Source of the DNA: Datisca glomerata
Taxonomy: Eukaryota; Streptophyta; Magnoliopsida; Cucurbitales; Datiscaceae
Direction of reading: 5' to 3'
Length of the DNA stretch: 64,000 nt
Assembly (NCBI GenBank): GCA_003255025.1
Contig: QANY01000230.1
Location: 731,787 to 795,786 of the forward strand
The translations under genes and the position numbers were made by a program. The notes beneath the pieces are model-generated. The model was not told where the DNA came from. It searched no databases and was given only the letters and a program-made list of their open reading frames with translations. Shown here one piece after another: positions 1 through 11,772 of the stretch. Numbering within the stretch: position 1 is the first letter of the stretch; every line of letters starts with the position of its first letter.

Positions 1-319
1 TGAGTGAGAGCTAGATAGAGAACGAGAGACTGAGAGAGAGGGCGAGAGAAAGTGGGAGAGGGTGGGAGAGTGTGAGAGTGAGAAAAAGAGGGAGAGAGAT
101 ACAGAGAGAGAGAGTAAGTGGGAGAGAGATAAAGATGAAGATAAAGCAGGGGGAGAGAGAGTGGCTGCGAGAGTGAGAGGGAGAAAGAGAGTAAGAGATA
201 GGGAGAGAAAGAGAGGGAGGGAAAGAGACAGTGTGAGAGATAGAGTGGGAGAGAGGGATAGAGAGAGGGGGAGAGTGAATGCAAGAGTGAGAGCTAGAGA
301 GAGAGAGCTTGAGAGAGAG

Positions 320-360
<41 letters not shown>

Positions 361-3300
361 TAGAGAGAGCGGCAGAGACAAAGATAGAGTGTGGGGGGAG
401 TGAGTGAAATTCAGAGCTAGGGCATGAGAGAGAGAGAGATTGAGTGAGTGGGAGAGAGAGAGAGAGGAGAGAGGGAGAGGGAGAGAAAGAGATAGTGAGA
501 GAGAGAGAGAGAGTGAGGGTGAGAGAGGGGGACACAAGAGCGAGAGAGCAGGAGAGTGAGAGGGAGCAACGGAGTGAGTGAGAGAGATAGAGAATGAGAG
601 AGTGAGGGTGAGAGAATGGGAGAGAGGCAGGTAGAGAGATATTGAGAGGGATAGAGATAGTGAGTGAGAGCTAGAGAGAGAACGAGAAAGTGAGAAAGAG
701 AGAGCGAGAGAGAGTGGGAGAGTATGAGTGTGAGAAAGTGAGGGAGAGAGATACAGAGATAGGGAGAGAGTAAGTGGGAGAGAGATAAAGAGGAAGAGAG
801 AGAGAGTGAGAGAGAGAGAGGTAGAGGAAGAGGGAATGTGAGAGGGAGAGATAGAGAAAGAGAGGCAGTGAGAGAGATAACGAGAGAGAGAGAGCAAGAC
901 AGAGAAGGAGAGAGTGAGGGAGAGAGGATGGGAGAGAGAGCGGTAGAGAGAGATTTAGAGGGATAAATATAGAGAGTGAGAGCTAGAGAGAGAATGAGAG
1001 AATGATAGAGTGAGAGAGAGAGAGCGAGAGAGGGAGGGAGAGTGAGAGAGATAGGGGGAGAGGGAATGTGAGGGAGAGAGAGAATGAGAGAGAGAGAGGC
1101 AGTGAGAGAGAGAGAGAGAGTAAGAGATATAGGGAGAGAGAACGAGAGAGAGAGATTACTATAGATAGAGTGAGCAAATGGAGAGAGAGAGAGTGAGAGA
1201 GTGATAGAGAGAGAACAAGAGAGAGAGAGAGAGCTAGCGAGAGAGAGAGCGAGAGAGAGAGATAACGAGGGAGGGAAAGTGAGAGCTAGAAAGGTAATGT
1301 GAGAGTGAGAGAGTGAGAGAGAGAAAGGGAGAAAAAGGGTTAGGGAAAGAGAGAGGGAGAGAGAGAGCTAGAGAGAGAATGAGAGAGAAAGAGAGAGAGC
1401 GAGAAAGAGAGTGAGAAGAGAGAGAGAACGAGAGAGAAAGATAGAGAGAGAACATGAGAGATAGGGGAGAAAGAGAGCAAGGGACAGAGAGAGTAAGAGA
1501 CAAAGAGAGAGCGAGAGAGAAAGTGAGAGAGAGATAGAGAACATGAGAGATAGTGAGAAAGAGATAGAGGGAGAGTGTGAGAGATAGAGAGAGAGCGAGA
1601 GAGCGGGAGACAGAGAGAGTGAGATAGCAATTTGCAAAGAGAGAGTGAGAACTAGGGAGAGATTGAGAGGTAAAGAGAGAGAGTGAGAAATAGAGAGTGA
1701 ATGAGAGATAAAGAGAGAGTGAGAGATCGAGAGAAAGAGAGAGAGAGAGTGAGAGTGGGAGAGAGGGAGGAAGAGAGAGAGAGTGAGGGAGGAAGAGAGA
1801 GATAGAGGGAGAGTGAGAGCTAGAGAGAGAAGGAGAGGGAAATATAGAGTGAGAGAGTGAGTGATCACGAGAGAAAAGGGAGAGAGAGAGAGTGAGTGAG
1901 AAAGAGAGAGAGAGAAATAGAAAGGGAGAGAGAGAGAGGGGGAGGGAGAAAGAGTGTGTGTGAGATGGAGAGAGAGTGATAACTAGAGAGAGAGAGAGTA
2001 AGTGGGAGGGAGATAAAGAGGAAGAGAAAGCGGGGGGAAAGATAGTGAATGCGAGAGTGAGAGGGAGAAAGAGAGTGAGACATGTGGAGAGAAAGAGAGG
2101 GAGGGAGAGAGAAAGTGAGAGACAGAGTGGGAGAGAGGGATAGAGAGAGGGGGAGAGTGAATGCAAGAGTGAGAGCAAGAGAGAGAGAGCGGCAGAGACA
2201 AAGATAGAGAGTGCGGGGAGTGAGGGAAATTGAAAGCTAGAGAAAGAGAGAGAGAAAGAGAGAGAGACAGAGAGAGACAGAGATAGAGAGGCAGAGGGAG
2301 AGATTAGGGGGAGAGAAAGTGAATGTAAGAGTGAGAGAGGGAGATAGAGAGAGAGTGGGAGAGAGAGAGAGTGGGAGAGTGGGAGAGAGGGACAGCGGGG
2401 GGAGAGAGTGATTGCAAGAGCAAGAGCTAGACATAGAGAGCAAGAGAGATAGAGCGACAAAGAGAGAGCGAGAGGCTGCGAGAGAGATAATGAGAGAGGG
2501 AGAGGGAATGTGAGAGGGAGAGAAAGAGAAAGAGTGGCAGTGAGAGAGATAACGAGAGAGAGAGCAAGAGAGAGAAGGAGAGAGTGAGGGAGAGAGAATG
2601 GGAGAGAGAGAGGTAGAGAGAGATTTGGAGGGATAAAGATAGAGAGTGAGAGATAGAGAGAATGAGAGAGTGAGAGAGAGAGAGCGAGAGAGGGAGGGAG
2701 AGTGAGAGAGATAGAGGGAGAGGGAATGTGAGGGAAAGAGTGAATGAGAGAGAGAGATAGTGAGAGAGAGAGAGATTGAGAGAGAGTAAGAGATAGAGGG
2801 AGAGAGAACGAGAGAGAGAAAGAGAGAGATAACTACAGCGAGAGTGAGAGAAGACAGAGAGAGTGAGAGAGTGATAAAGAGAGAATGAGAGAGAGAGAGC
2901 TAGCGAGAGAGAGAGAGAAAGAGAGAGAGCAAGTGAGAGAGATAACGAGGGAGAGAGTGTGAGAGCTAGAAAGAGAATGTCAGAGAAAGTGAGAGAGAGA
3001 AAGGGAGAAAGAGAGAGAGAGAAAGAGAGAGGGAGAGAGAGATAGAGAGAGCTAGAGAGAGAATGAGAGAGAAAGAGAGAGAATGAGAGAGAAAGAGAGA
3101 GTGAGCGAGAAAGAGAGTGAGAAGAGAGAGAGAGAACGAGAGAGAAAGAGAGAGAGAGAGAACATGAGAGATAGGGGAGAAAGAGAGCAAAAGACAAAGA
3201 GAATAAGAGACAAAGAGAGAGCGGGAGAGAAAGTGAGAGAGAGAGAACATGAGAGATAGGGAGAAAGAGAGAGAGTGAGAGTGTGAGAGACAGAGAGAGC

Positions 3301-4584
3301 GAGAGAGCAGGAGACAGAGAAAGTGAGAGAAATTTTTGGAGAGAGAGTGAGAACTAGAGAGAGATTGAGAGATAAAGAGAGAGAGAGTGAGAACTAGAGA
3401 GTGAATGAGAGATAAAGAGAGAGTGAGAGAGCAGGGGAAAGAGAGAGAGCGAGAGTGGGAGAGAGGGAGGAAGAGAGAGATAGAGGGAGAGTGAGAGCTA
3501 GAGAAAGAAAGAGAGGGAAAGATAGAGTGAGAGAGTGAGTGAGCACGGGAGATAGGGGAGAGGGCGAGAGCGAGTGAGAGAGAGAGATAGAGAGAAATAG
3601 AAAGGGGGAGAGAGACATAGAGAGAAAGGGAGAGCTATGGAGAGAATGAGAGATAAATATAGAGAGGCAGAGAGAGTGAGGGGGAGAGAGAACCAGAGAG
3701 AGAACCAGAGAGAGAACGACAGACGGAGAGAGAGAGGGAGTGAGAGAGGGAGAGTTAGAGAGAATGAGAAAGAAAGAGAGATTGAGAGAGAGATAATGAG
3801 TCCTAGAGTGAGAACGAGGGAGAGAGAAAGGGAGAGAGAGAAAGAGAGAGTGAGTCATTGAGAGAGTGTGAGTGAGAGAGAGAAAGAGAGTGGGAGAAAG
3901 ATATAGAGAGAATGAGAGGGAGAAAGGGAGAGAAAGAGAGAGTGAGATAGAGCACATGAGAGCTAGGGAGAGAATGTAAGATAAAGAGAGATAGCAGGAG
4001 AGAGGGAGATAGCGAGGGAGAGAGAGAGTGAAGGAGAAAGGGAAAGAGAGCAAGGGGGAGAATGAGAAAGAGGGGGAGAGAGAGGGGGTGGAGAAAGAGA
4101 GAGGGTGAGAGAGCGTGGGGGAGAGTGCGAGAGCTAGAGGGAGAATGAGAGAGAAAGATAGAGAATGAGAGAGAAAGAGAGAGTGAGCGAGAAAGAGAGT
4201 GAGAAGAGAGAGAGAACGAGAGAGAAAGAGTGAGACAGAGAGAAAGGGAAAGAGAACGAGAGAGAGATAGAGAGAGAGAACTTGAGACAAAGAGAGAGAG
4301 ATAAAGACATAGAGAGAGCAAGAGAGAGCATAAAAGATAGAAACAGAGGGTGAGAGAGCGTGGCAGGGAGAAAGCTGGAGGGTGGAGAGTGCGAGAGCTA
4401 GAGGGAGTGAGAGAGAGAGTGAGTGAAGGAGAGAGATAGAGAGAGCTAGATAGAGAGAGGGAGTGATTGAAAGAGAGGGAGAGAGAGTGATTGAGAGAGT
4501 GGGAGAGAGAACGATTGAGAGAGAGACAAATATAGTGAGAGGGAGGGAGAGTGAGATAGAGATAGAGACGGAGAAGAGAAAGAG

Positions 4585-4620
<36 letters not shown>

Positions 4621-4675
4621 AGACACAGAGAGCAAGAGAGAGCATAAGAGATAGGGGAGAAATATAGAGAGAGCG

Positions 4676-4714
<39 letters not shown>

Positions 4715-4736
4715 CTGAGAGCTTATGAGAGAAAGC
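1..4736. repeat. GA-rich homopurine satellite, subdomain 1
   Basis: Nearly every + strand base is A or G, with scattered t and c inside recurring words such as gagctagagagagaa, aacatgagagatagg and gtgaatgcaagagtgag. Order is conserved over long distances. The word ggataaatat or ggataaagat with its about 150-bp left context occurs at 961, 2631 and again at 8254. The aacatgagagataggggag context occurs at 1451 and 3161. That gives an internal period of about 1.67-1.71 kb. Translations read as Arg/Glu (+) or Ser/Leu (-) strings, so no gene is called. It could equally be called an expanded, degenerated GA microsatellite; the ordered words favour a satellite with higher-order structure. Confidence 0.9.
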
Positions 4737-4738
4737 TC
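4719..4738. other. Short hairpin at left strand switch
   Basis: gagctt (4719-4724) and aagctc (4733-4738) are inverted repeats around the 8-base loop atgagaga. The GA-to-CT polarity change falls exactly at the 3' arm of this hairpin, as expected if a nascent strand folded back and copied itself. Confidence 0.6.
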
Positions 4739-5490
4739 ATTCTTATTCTCTCTCTCACTCTCTCTCTCCCTCTCTCTCTCACTCATTCTTATTCTCTCTC
4801 TCACTTTCTCCCCTATCTCTCGTGCTCACACACTCTCTCTCACTCTTTATTTCTCTCTCATTCTCTCTTGAGCTCTCACTCTCCCTCTGTCTCGCTCTCT
4901 TCCTCCTTCTCTCCCACTCCAGTTCTCTATCCCTCTCTCTCTTTCGTTCTCTCTCTCTCTCTCTCTCGCTATCTCTCTTTATGTCTCATTCACTCTCTAG
5001 TTCACACACACACACACACACACTCTCTCTCTTCTCTCTCTCTTTCTCTCTCATTCTCTCTCTAGTTCTCTCTACCTCTCTCTCTCTCTCGTTGTCTCTC
5101 ATTCTCTCTCCCTCCCTTTCTCACTCTCTATGGCTCTCTTTCCCTATCTCTCTCTCTCTCTCTCACTCTCTTTATACCTCATTCCCTCATAAGCTCCCAC
5201 TTTCTATCTCTCTCTCTCTCTCTCACTCTCACTCTCACTATCTCTCACTCTCTCCCGTATCTCTTATGCTCTCTTTGTCTTTATCTCTCTCTCTCATTCT
5301 CTCTCTTTCTGTCTCACATTCTCTCTCTCTCTCTCATTCTCATTCTCTTTCTCTCTCTCTATCTCTATTCTCATTCTCTCTCCCTCTCACGATCTTTGTC
5401 TGTATCTCTCCACCTCTCTCTCAGTCACTCTCTCTCCATCTCTCAATCATTCTCTCTCCCTCTCTCTCAATAATCCCTCTCTCTCTATCT
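4737..5490. repeat. CT-rich block, strand polarity inverted
   Basis: This is the only long stretch of the first 36 kb in which the + strand is pyrimidine-rich. It includes a direct repeat of tcttattctctctctcact at 4741 and 4787 (period 46). Read on the minus strand it uses the same vocabulary as its surroundings, for example gagcacgagagatagggg, so it is an inverted segment of the same satellite rather than foreign DNA. GA polarity resumes at 5491 with no N. Confidence 0.9.
5003..5023. repeat. (CA)n microsatellite
   Basis: A perfect run of about 10 CA units sits inside the CT-rich block. It is one of few alternating pyrimidine-purine tracts in the domain. Confidence 0.95.
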
Positions 5491-5501
5491 AGAGAGATAG
5501 A
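5484..5501. other. Short hairpin at right strand switch
   Basis: tctatct (5484-5490) and agataga (5495-5501) form a 7-bp stem around the loop agag. The CT-to-GA change falls at the start of the loop. Together with the hairpin at 4719-4738, both ends of the inverted block carry micro-inverted repeats. Confidence 0.55.
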
Positions 5502-5989
5502 CAGAGAGTAAGAGAGAGAGACAAGGAGGGAAAAAGAAAGAGTGGGAGAGAGAAAAAGGGAGAAAGAGAGAGCGAGAGGGAGAGAGAGAAAGATGGGGAG
5601 AGAGAAAGAGGGAGAAAGAGAAAGAGAGATAGAGAGATAGAGAGAGAGAGATAGAGAGAGAAGGAGAGGGAGAGAGAGTGAGAGAGAGAGCACATGAGAT
5701 AGCGGAGAGAGCGGAAGTGAGAGATAGAGAGATAAACATAGAGTGGGAGCAAGGGTGAGAATGAGAGATAAAGAGAGAGAGCAAGAGAGAGAAAAAAAGG
5801 GAGCTTGTGAGGAAATTAGAGACAAAGAGAGATAGTGAGAGAGAGAGAGAGGGAAAAAGAACAATAGAGAGTAAGAGAGGGTGGGAGAGAGAATGAGTAG
5901 CAGTGAGAGAGAGTGAGAAAGGGAGATAGAGAGAGAGATAGAGAGAATGAGAGAGATAGAGAGAGTGAGAGAGAGATAGAGAGAGAAGA

Positions 5990-6600
5990 GAGAATGAGAG
6001 TGATAGAGAAGAGAGAGGGAAAGAAAGGGATGACATGAGGGATATGGGAGAAAGAGAAAGAGTGAGGGGAGAGAAAGTGAATACGAGAGTGAGAGACAGA
6101 GATAGAGAGATTGATAGAGAGACAGAGTGAGGTAGATGGAGAGGGAGAGAGGGAAAGAGAGAGAGGGAGAGAGGGAGAGAGGGAGAGGGAGAGAGAGTGA
6201 GAGATAGATAGGAAGAGTGTGAGAGAGAGTGAGCGAGAGTGAGAGGGGAGAGAGAGAGATAGAAAGAGAGAGAGAGAGGGATAGAGAGAAGAGAGTGGGA
6301 GAGAGAGAGAGAAGAGAGAGGGAAAGAGAGAGAGAACATGAGGGATTGGGGAGAAAGAGAGAGAGAGTGAGGGGAGAGAAAGTGAATACGAGAGAGAGTG
6401 ACAGAGACAGAGAGATGGATAGAGAGACGGAGTGAGGTAGATGGAGAGGGAGAGAGGGAGAGAGGGAGAGAGGGAGAGGGAGAGAGATAGATATGAAGAG
6501 TGAGAGAGAGAGTGAGCGAGAGTGAGATGGGAGAGATAGAGATATAAAGAGAGATAAAGAGAGAGAGATAGAGAGGGATAGGGGGATAGAGATAAGCGAG
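5990..6600. repeat. Tandem duplication, about 305 bp
   Basis: Two successive segments share the order of gaagagagagggaaag, catgaggga, gaaagtgaatacgag and ggtagatggagaggg. The last landmark lies at 6131 and 6436, an offset of 305. Copies differ by several substitutions and small indels, so this is an older local duplication than the perfect ones further right. Confidence 0.7.
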
Positions 6601-8474
6601 AATGAATGCAAGAGTGAGAGCTAGAGAGAGAGAGTGAGAGAGTGAGAGAGAGAGAGATAGAAAGGGAGGGAGGGAGTGTGTGTTTGAGATAGAGAGATAG
6701 GGAGGGAGATATAGAGAGAGTGCTAGAGAGAAAATGAGAGTGATAGAGAGAGCGAGGGAGAGAGAGACAAGAGAGAACGAGAGAGAGTGAAGAGAGAGAG
6801 AACAGTAGAGTTAGGGGAGAGAGAGAGAGAGAGAGCGTGGGTAAATAGTGAATACAAGAGAGAGAAAGAGTGAGAGCGAGAGATAGAGTGAGAGAGAATG
6901 AGAAAGAGAGAGAGAGATAGAAAGAGAGAGAGAGTGGGGGAGAGAGAGCAAGAGAGAGCGAGAGTGAGAGAGACAGAGGCAGAGAGATACAGAGAGAGAG
7001 AGAGCGAAAGAGAGAGAGAGAGATAGAGTAGGAGAGTGAGAGAGTGGGATGGGGAGAGAGAGCTGGGGTATAAGAGAGTGAATGCGAGAGTGAGAGAGAA
7101 AGTGAAAGAGAGAGGGAGAGAGTGGGAGAGTGAGAGTGAGAACGAGGGCAAGAAAGATACAGAGAGGGAGAGAGAGAGTAAGTGGCAGACAAATAAAGAG
7201 GAAGAGAGAGAGAGCGGGGGAGAGATAGTGAATGCGAGAGTTAGAAGGAGAGAGAGAGTGAGACAGAGGGAGAGAGAGGGAGAGAGAGATAGAGTGGGAG
7301 AGAGGGATAGAGAGGGGGAGAGTGAATGCGAGAGTGAGAGCTAGAGAGAGAGAGAGAAAGAGAGAGAGAGCGGCAGAGACAAAGATAGAGAGTGGGGGGA
7401 GTGAGTGAATGCGAAAGGGAGAGAGAGTGAGAGAGATCGGGGGAGGAGAGAGAGGATGTGAGAGAGAGGGGGGAGGGGAGAGAGAGTGAAATTGAGTGCT
7501 AACGTAAGAGAGAGAGTGTGAGAGCGAGGGGAGAGAGTGACTGCTAGAGAGACCTAGAGAGAGAGAGCGGTAAAGATAGAGCAACAAAGAGAAAGTGAGA
7601 GAGAAGGAGATTGAGAGAGAGGGAGAGATAGAGAGAGGAGAGAGGGAGAGGGAGATAGAGAGATAGCGAGAGAGAGAGAGAGAGAGGGAGAGAGAGAGAG
7701 AGCGTGGGTGAGAGATGGGGACAGAAAAGCGAGAGAGCGGAAGAGTGAGAGGGAGCAAGGTAGAGAGTGAGAGGAAGAGAGATGGAGATGGTGAGGGAGA
7801 GAGAATGGGAGAGAGGTTGGTAGAGAGAACTTGAGAGGGATAGAGATAGTGAGTGAGTGCTAGAGAGAGAATGCAAGAGTGAGAGCTCGAGAGAGAGAGA
7901 GACAGAGTGGCAGAGAGGGATAGAGAGGGGAGAGAGTGAATGCAACAGTGAGAGCTAGAGAGAGAGCGGCAGAGACAAAGATAGAGAGTGAGGGGAATGT
8001 GTGAATGCGAGGGGAAGAGAGAAAGAGAGAGAGAGAGAGAGCGGAGGGAGAGAGAGTTGATGCGAGAGAGAGGGGGAGAGTGGGAGAGGGAGTGAAATTG
8101 AGAGCTAGAGTAAGGAGAGGGAATGTGAGAGGGAGAGAAAGAGAAAGAGAGGCAGTGAGAGAGGTAACGAGAGAGAGGGAGAGAGAGAGCAAGAGAGAGA
8201 AGGAGAGAGTGAGGGAGAGAGAATGGGAGAGAGAGGTAGAGAGAGATTTAGAGGGATAAATATGGATAATGAGAGCTAGAGAGAGAATGAGAGAGTGAGG
8301 AGAGAGCTAGAGAGGGAGAGAGAGTGAGAGAATTAGAGGGAGAGGGAATGTGAGGGAGAAAGAGAATGAGAAAGAGAGAGAAAGTAAGAGATACAGGGAG
8401 AGAGAATGAGAGAGAGAGAGAGAGATAACTACATAGAGTGAGAGTGAGTGAAGGGGAATAGAGAGAGTGAGCAT

Positions 8475-8493
8475 GTATGTGTGTGTGTGTGTG
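8475..8493. repeat. (GT)n microsatellite
   Basis: gtat followed by a run of GT units stands in purine-only surroundings. It is a short interruption that could be used as a unique marker. Confidence 0.9.
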
Positions 8494-8773
8494 AGAGAGA
8501 GAGTGGGAAAGAAGGAGACACAGAGGGGGGAGAGGGAGAGGATGAGAGCGACAAAGAGAAAGAGAGAGTGAGAGTGAGAGAGAGAGAGGTAGAAGGAGGG
8601 AGAGAGAGTGAGAGAGAGGGGTAGAGAGAGTGATGGAGAGAGAGAGAGGGAGAGAGAGTGAATGCGAGAGAGAAAAAGCTGGAGTTAGCTAGCGAGCGAG
8701 AGAGAGGGCGAGAGAGAGAGGGACCAGGAGAGAGTGGGATGGAGAGAGAAAAAACTGGAGGAGAGATAGTGAA

Positions 8774-8812
<39 letters not shown>

Positions 8813-8862
8813 AAGATAGAGAGAGCGGGGGAGAGAGTGAATGCGAGAGAGATAGAAAGAGA

Positions 8863-8893
<31 letters not shown>

Positions 8894-8910
8894 CGGGGGA
8901 GACTGAATGC

Positions 8911-8939
<29 letters not shown>

Positions 8940-8949
<10 letters not shown>

Positions 8950-9830
8950 AAATTGGGAGAGAGTGGGAGAGAGTGAGAATGAGATCGATAGCAAGAGAGA
9001 TACAAAGAGAGAGAGAGAGTGGGTGAGAGATAAAGAGGAAGAGAGAGAGTGGGGGGAGAGAGAGTAAATGCGAGGGTGAGAGAGAGAGAGGGAGAGAGAG
9101 AGAAAGAGTGGGAGAGAGTGATAGAGAGAGAGGGGGGAGAGTGAATAGAGGGAGAGAAGGAGAGAGGAAGATAGTAAGAGAGAATGGGGAGAGAGAATGA
9201 AAAATAGAGTGAGAAAGAGAGACAAAGAGAGTGGGAGAGGCAGGGAGAAAGAGAGTGAAAGTGAGAGCGAAAGTGTGAGAGAGAGAGAGAAGAGAGAGGT
9301 AGGAGGAGGGACAGAGAGGGGTGGAGAGAGTGATGGGGAGAGAGAGAGGGAGAGAGAGGGGGAGCAAGAAGGAGAGAACGAGAGCGTGTGAGCGAGAGAG
9401 AGGAAGCGAGAGAGAGGGAGTGAGAGAGAGAGAGGGATGGAGAGAGAAAAAGCTGGGGGAGAGAGTGAATGTGAGAGAGAGAGAAAAGAGAGAGAGCAGG
9501 GGAAAGAGTGAATGCGAGAGAGAGAGAGAGAGATTGGGAGAGAGTGGGAGAGAGTGAGAATGAGATCGATAGCAAGAGAGATACAGAGAGAGAGAGTGGG
9601 TGAGAGATAAAGAGGAAGATAGAGAGTGGGGGAGAGAGAGCAAATGTGAGGGAGAGAGAGAGGGAGAGAGAGAGAGATAGCAAGAGTGGGAGAGAGGGAT
9701 AGAGAGATAGAGTGGGAGAGTGAATATAGGGAGAAAGATAGTAAGAGAGAATGGGGAGAGAGAATGAAAAATAGAGTGAGAAAGAGAGACAAAGAGAGTG
9801 GGAGAGAGAGGGGGAGAGAGAGAAGAGAGA
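8940..9830. repeat. Tandem duplication, about 570-580 bp
   Basis: gagatcgatagcaagagag lies at 8981 and 9562 (offset 581). The word atgaaaaatagagtgag lies at 9197 and 9764 (offset 567). The intervening order of words is also shared. The slightly different offsets show small indels between copies. This is a two-copy higher-order unit of the GA satellite. Confidence 0.75.
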
Positions 9831-11696
9831 AAGAGAGAGAGAGTGTGAGACAGAGAGCGAGAGAGAGCAGGGGGAGAGAGACTGAATGCGAGAGAGAGAG
9901 AGATAGTGGGGAGAGAGGGGGAGAGAGAGTGAAAGTGACAGCTAGGGCAAGAGAGAGAGGGAGAGCGGGAGAGAGATAAAGAGGAAGAGAGAGTACATGG
10001 GAGAGAGTGATTGCAAGAGAGAGAGAGGGGGGTGAAAGAATGGGACAGAATAGCGACAGAGCGGGGGGAGAGAGTGAATGCGAGAGTGAGAGAGAGAGAG
10101 TGTGAGAGAGAGAGAGCTAGGGGAGAGAGACTAAATATGAGAGAGAGCGGAGGGAGAGAGTGTGAAAGTGAGAGCTAGAGCATGAGAGAGAGAGGGTGAA
10201 AGTGATAGCTAGAACTAGAGAAAGAGAGAGAGAGCAAGAAAGAGATAGCGAGGAAGAGAGAGAGCATGGGGAGAGAGTGATTGCGAGAGGGAGGGAGAAG
10301 GAGATAGAGATAAAGAGGGTGGAGAGAGTGATTGCAAGAACGAGAGCTAGAGAGAGAAGGAGAGAGAGAGAGAGAGCGAGTGAGAGAGAGAGAGAGCGAG
10401 TGAGAGAGGGGGAGGAAGAGAGAGATTGAGAGAGAGGGGGAGAGAGAGAGATAGCGAGAGTGAGAGAGAGAGAGACATAGAGCGGGGGTGAGAGGGGGGA
10501 TAGAAGAGCGAGACAGTGGGAGAGCGAGAGGGAGAAAAGGAGAGAGGTAGAGAGAGAGAAAGAGAGAGAGAGACAAAGAGAGAGAGTGAGAGTGTGTGAG
10601 TGAGAGAGAGGGAAAATGGAATAGAGAGAAGAGAGAGAGAGGGAGAGAGAGTGTTAATGTGAGGGAGAGAGGGAGAAAGGGGGAGAGAGAGTAGGAGAGC
10701 AAGAGATAGAGAAGGAGATAAAAGTAAGAGAGAAGGAGAGAGGGCGATAGAGCGATAGAGAGAGAGAGTGGGTGGGTGGGAATGAGCGAGAGAGGGTGAC
10801 AGAGAGAGAGTAAGATAGAGAGAGAAGGTTGGAGAGGGAGGGAGGGAGAGCGTGGGGAGAGATTGAAAGTGAGAAAGAGAGGGGGGAAAGAGATAGAGAG
10901 AAATAGAGTTAGGGAGTAAGAGAGAGAGAGGGGGAGAGAGTGAGAGAGAGAGCGAGCGAGAAAGAGAGAGAGGGGGAGAGCAATAGAGAGAGGGGGAGAA
11001 AGATAGAGAGAGAGGGGAGAGAGATAGAGAGAGAGAAATAGAGTTAGGGAGTGAGAGAGAGGGGAGAGGGGGAGAGAGTGAGTGAGGGGGAGAGAGAATT
11101 AAAGTGAGAGTGAGATTGAAAGAGAGAGAGCGAGAGAGAGATAGAGATGGAGAGAGAAAGTAGGGGAGAGAGTGAATGCGAGAGCAAGAGAGAGAGGGGA
11201 AACTATGTGAAAGATAGAGCGAGAGCAAGAGAGAGACAGAGAAAGTGAGAGAGAGAGAGAGTGGGAGAGAGATAGAGAGGAAGAGAGAGAGTGGGGGGAG
11301 AGAGTGAATGCGAGGGAGAGAGCGTGAGATGGAGAGAGAGAGGGGAGAGTGGGATAGTGGGGGGAGAGTGAATGCAGGAGTGAGAGCCAGCGAGAGAGAA
11401 AGAGTGAGAGAGTGGAGAGGGAATGATAGAGAGAGAAAGAGAGGGAGAAAGAGTGGGGGAGAGAGAGAGAGGTGTGAGAGGGGAGAGAAGAGCGAGAGAG
11501 CGGGAAAGAGAGAGTGTGAGCAAGGGAGAGAAGGAGAGAGAGAGAAAGAGAGGGAGAGAGAGAAAGAGAAAGAGTAGAAGAGAGGGAGAGAGAAAGCAAG
11601 GGTAATAGAGTGATTGCAAGTGTGTGAGCTAGAGAGAGATAGAGATAGAGAGAGAGAGATCGTGAGAGTGGCAGAGAGAGAGAGAGAGATAGATAG

Positions 11697-11772
11697 TGAA
11701 TGCAAGAGTGGGAGCCAGAGAGAGATTGATAGTGAATGCAAGAGTGGGAGCCAGAGAGAGAGAAAGATAGTG
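11697..11772. repeat. 36-bp tandem duplication
   Basis: tgcaagagtgggagccag begins at 11701 and again at 11737, preceded each time by atagtgaa. A third, more diverged form (gcgagagtgagagccag) lies near 11946, so the unit belongs to the gtgaatgc-core family. Confidence 0.85.

Larger units (their letters stand above)
4448..5490. repeat. Large imperfect inverted repeat (GA arm, CT arm)
   Basis: The + strand at about 4448-4736 reappears as reverse complement at about 5180-5490. Matched landmarks are agatagagagaggg at 4448 against ccctctctctctatct ending at 5490, ataaagac at 4617 against gtctttat at 5277-5284, and gagcttatgag at 4719 against ctcataagctc at 5186-5196. The coordinate sums of the pairs (9901-9938) stay nearly constant, as expected for an inverted copy with small indels. 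Between the arms, 4737-5180 is also CT-rich and has no GA partner immediately to its left. The structure could extrude as a long imperfect hairpin. It may be a real fold-back duplication or a chimeric join. Confidence 0.8.

Noticed and set aside
4741..5490. Pyrimidine tract of a retrotransposon or a gene's CT-rich promoter
   Set aside because: The block is the reverse complement of local satellite vocabulary and contains no terminal repeats, primer-binding site or coding domain.
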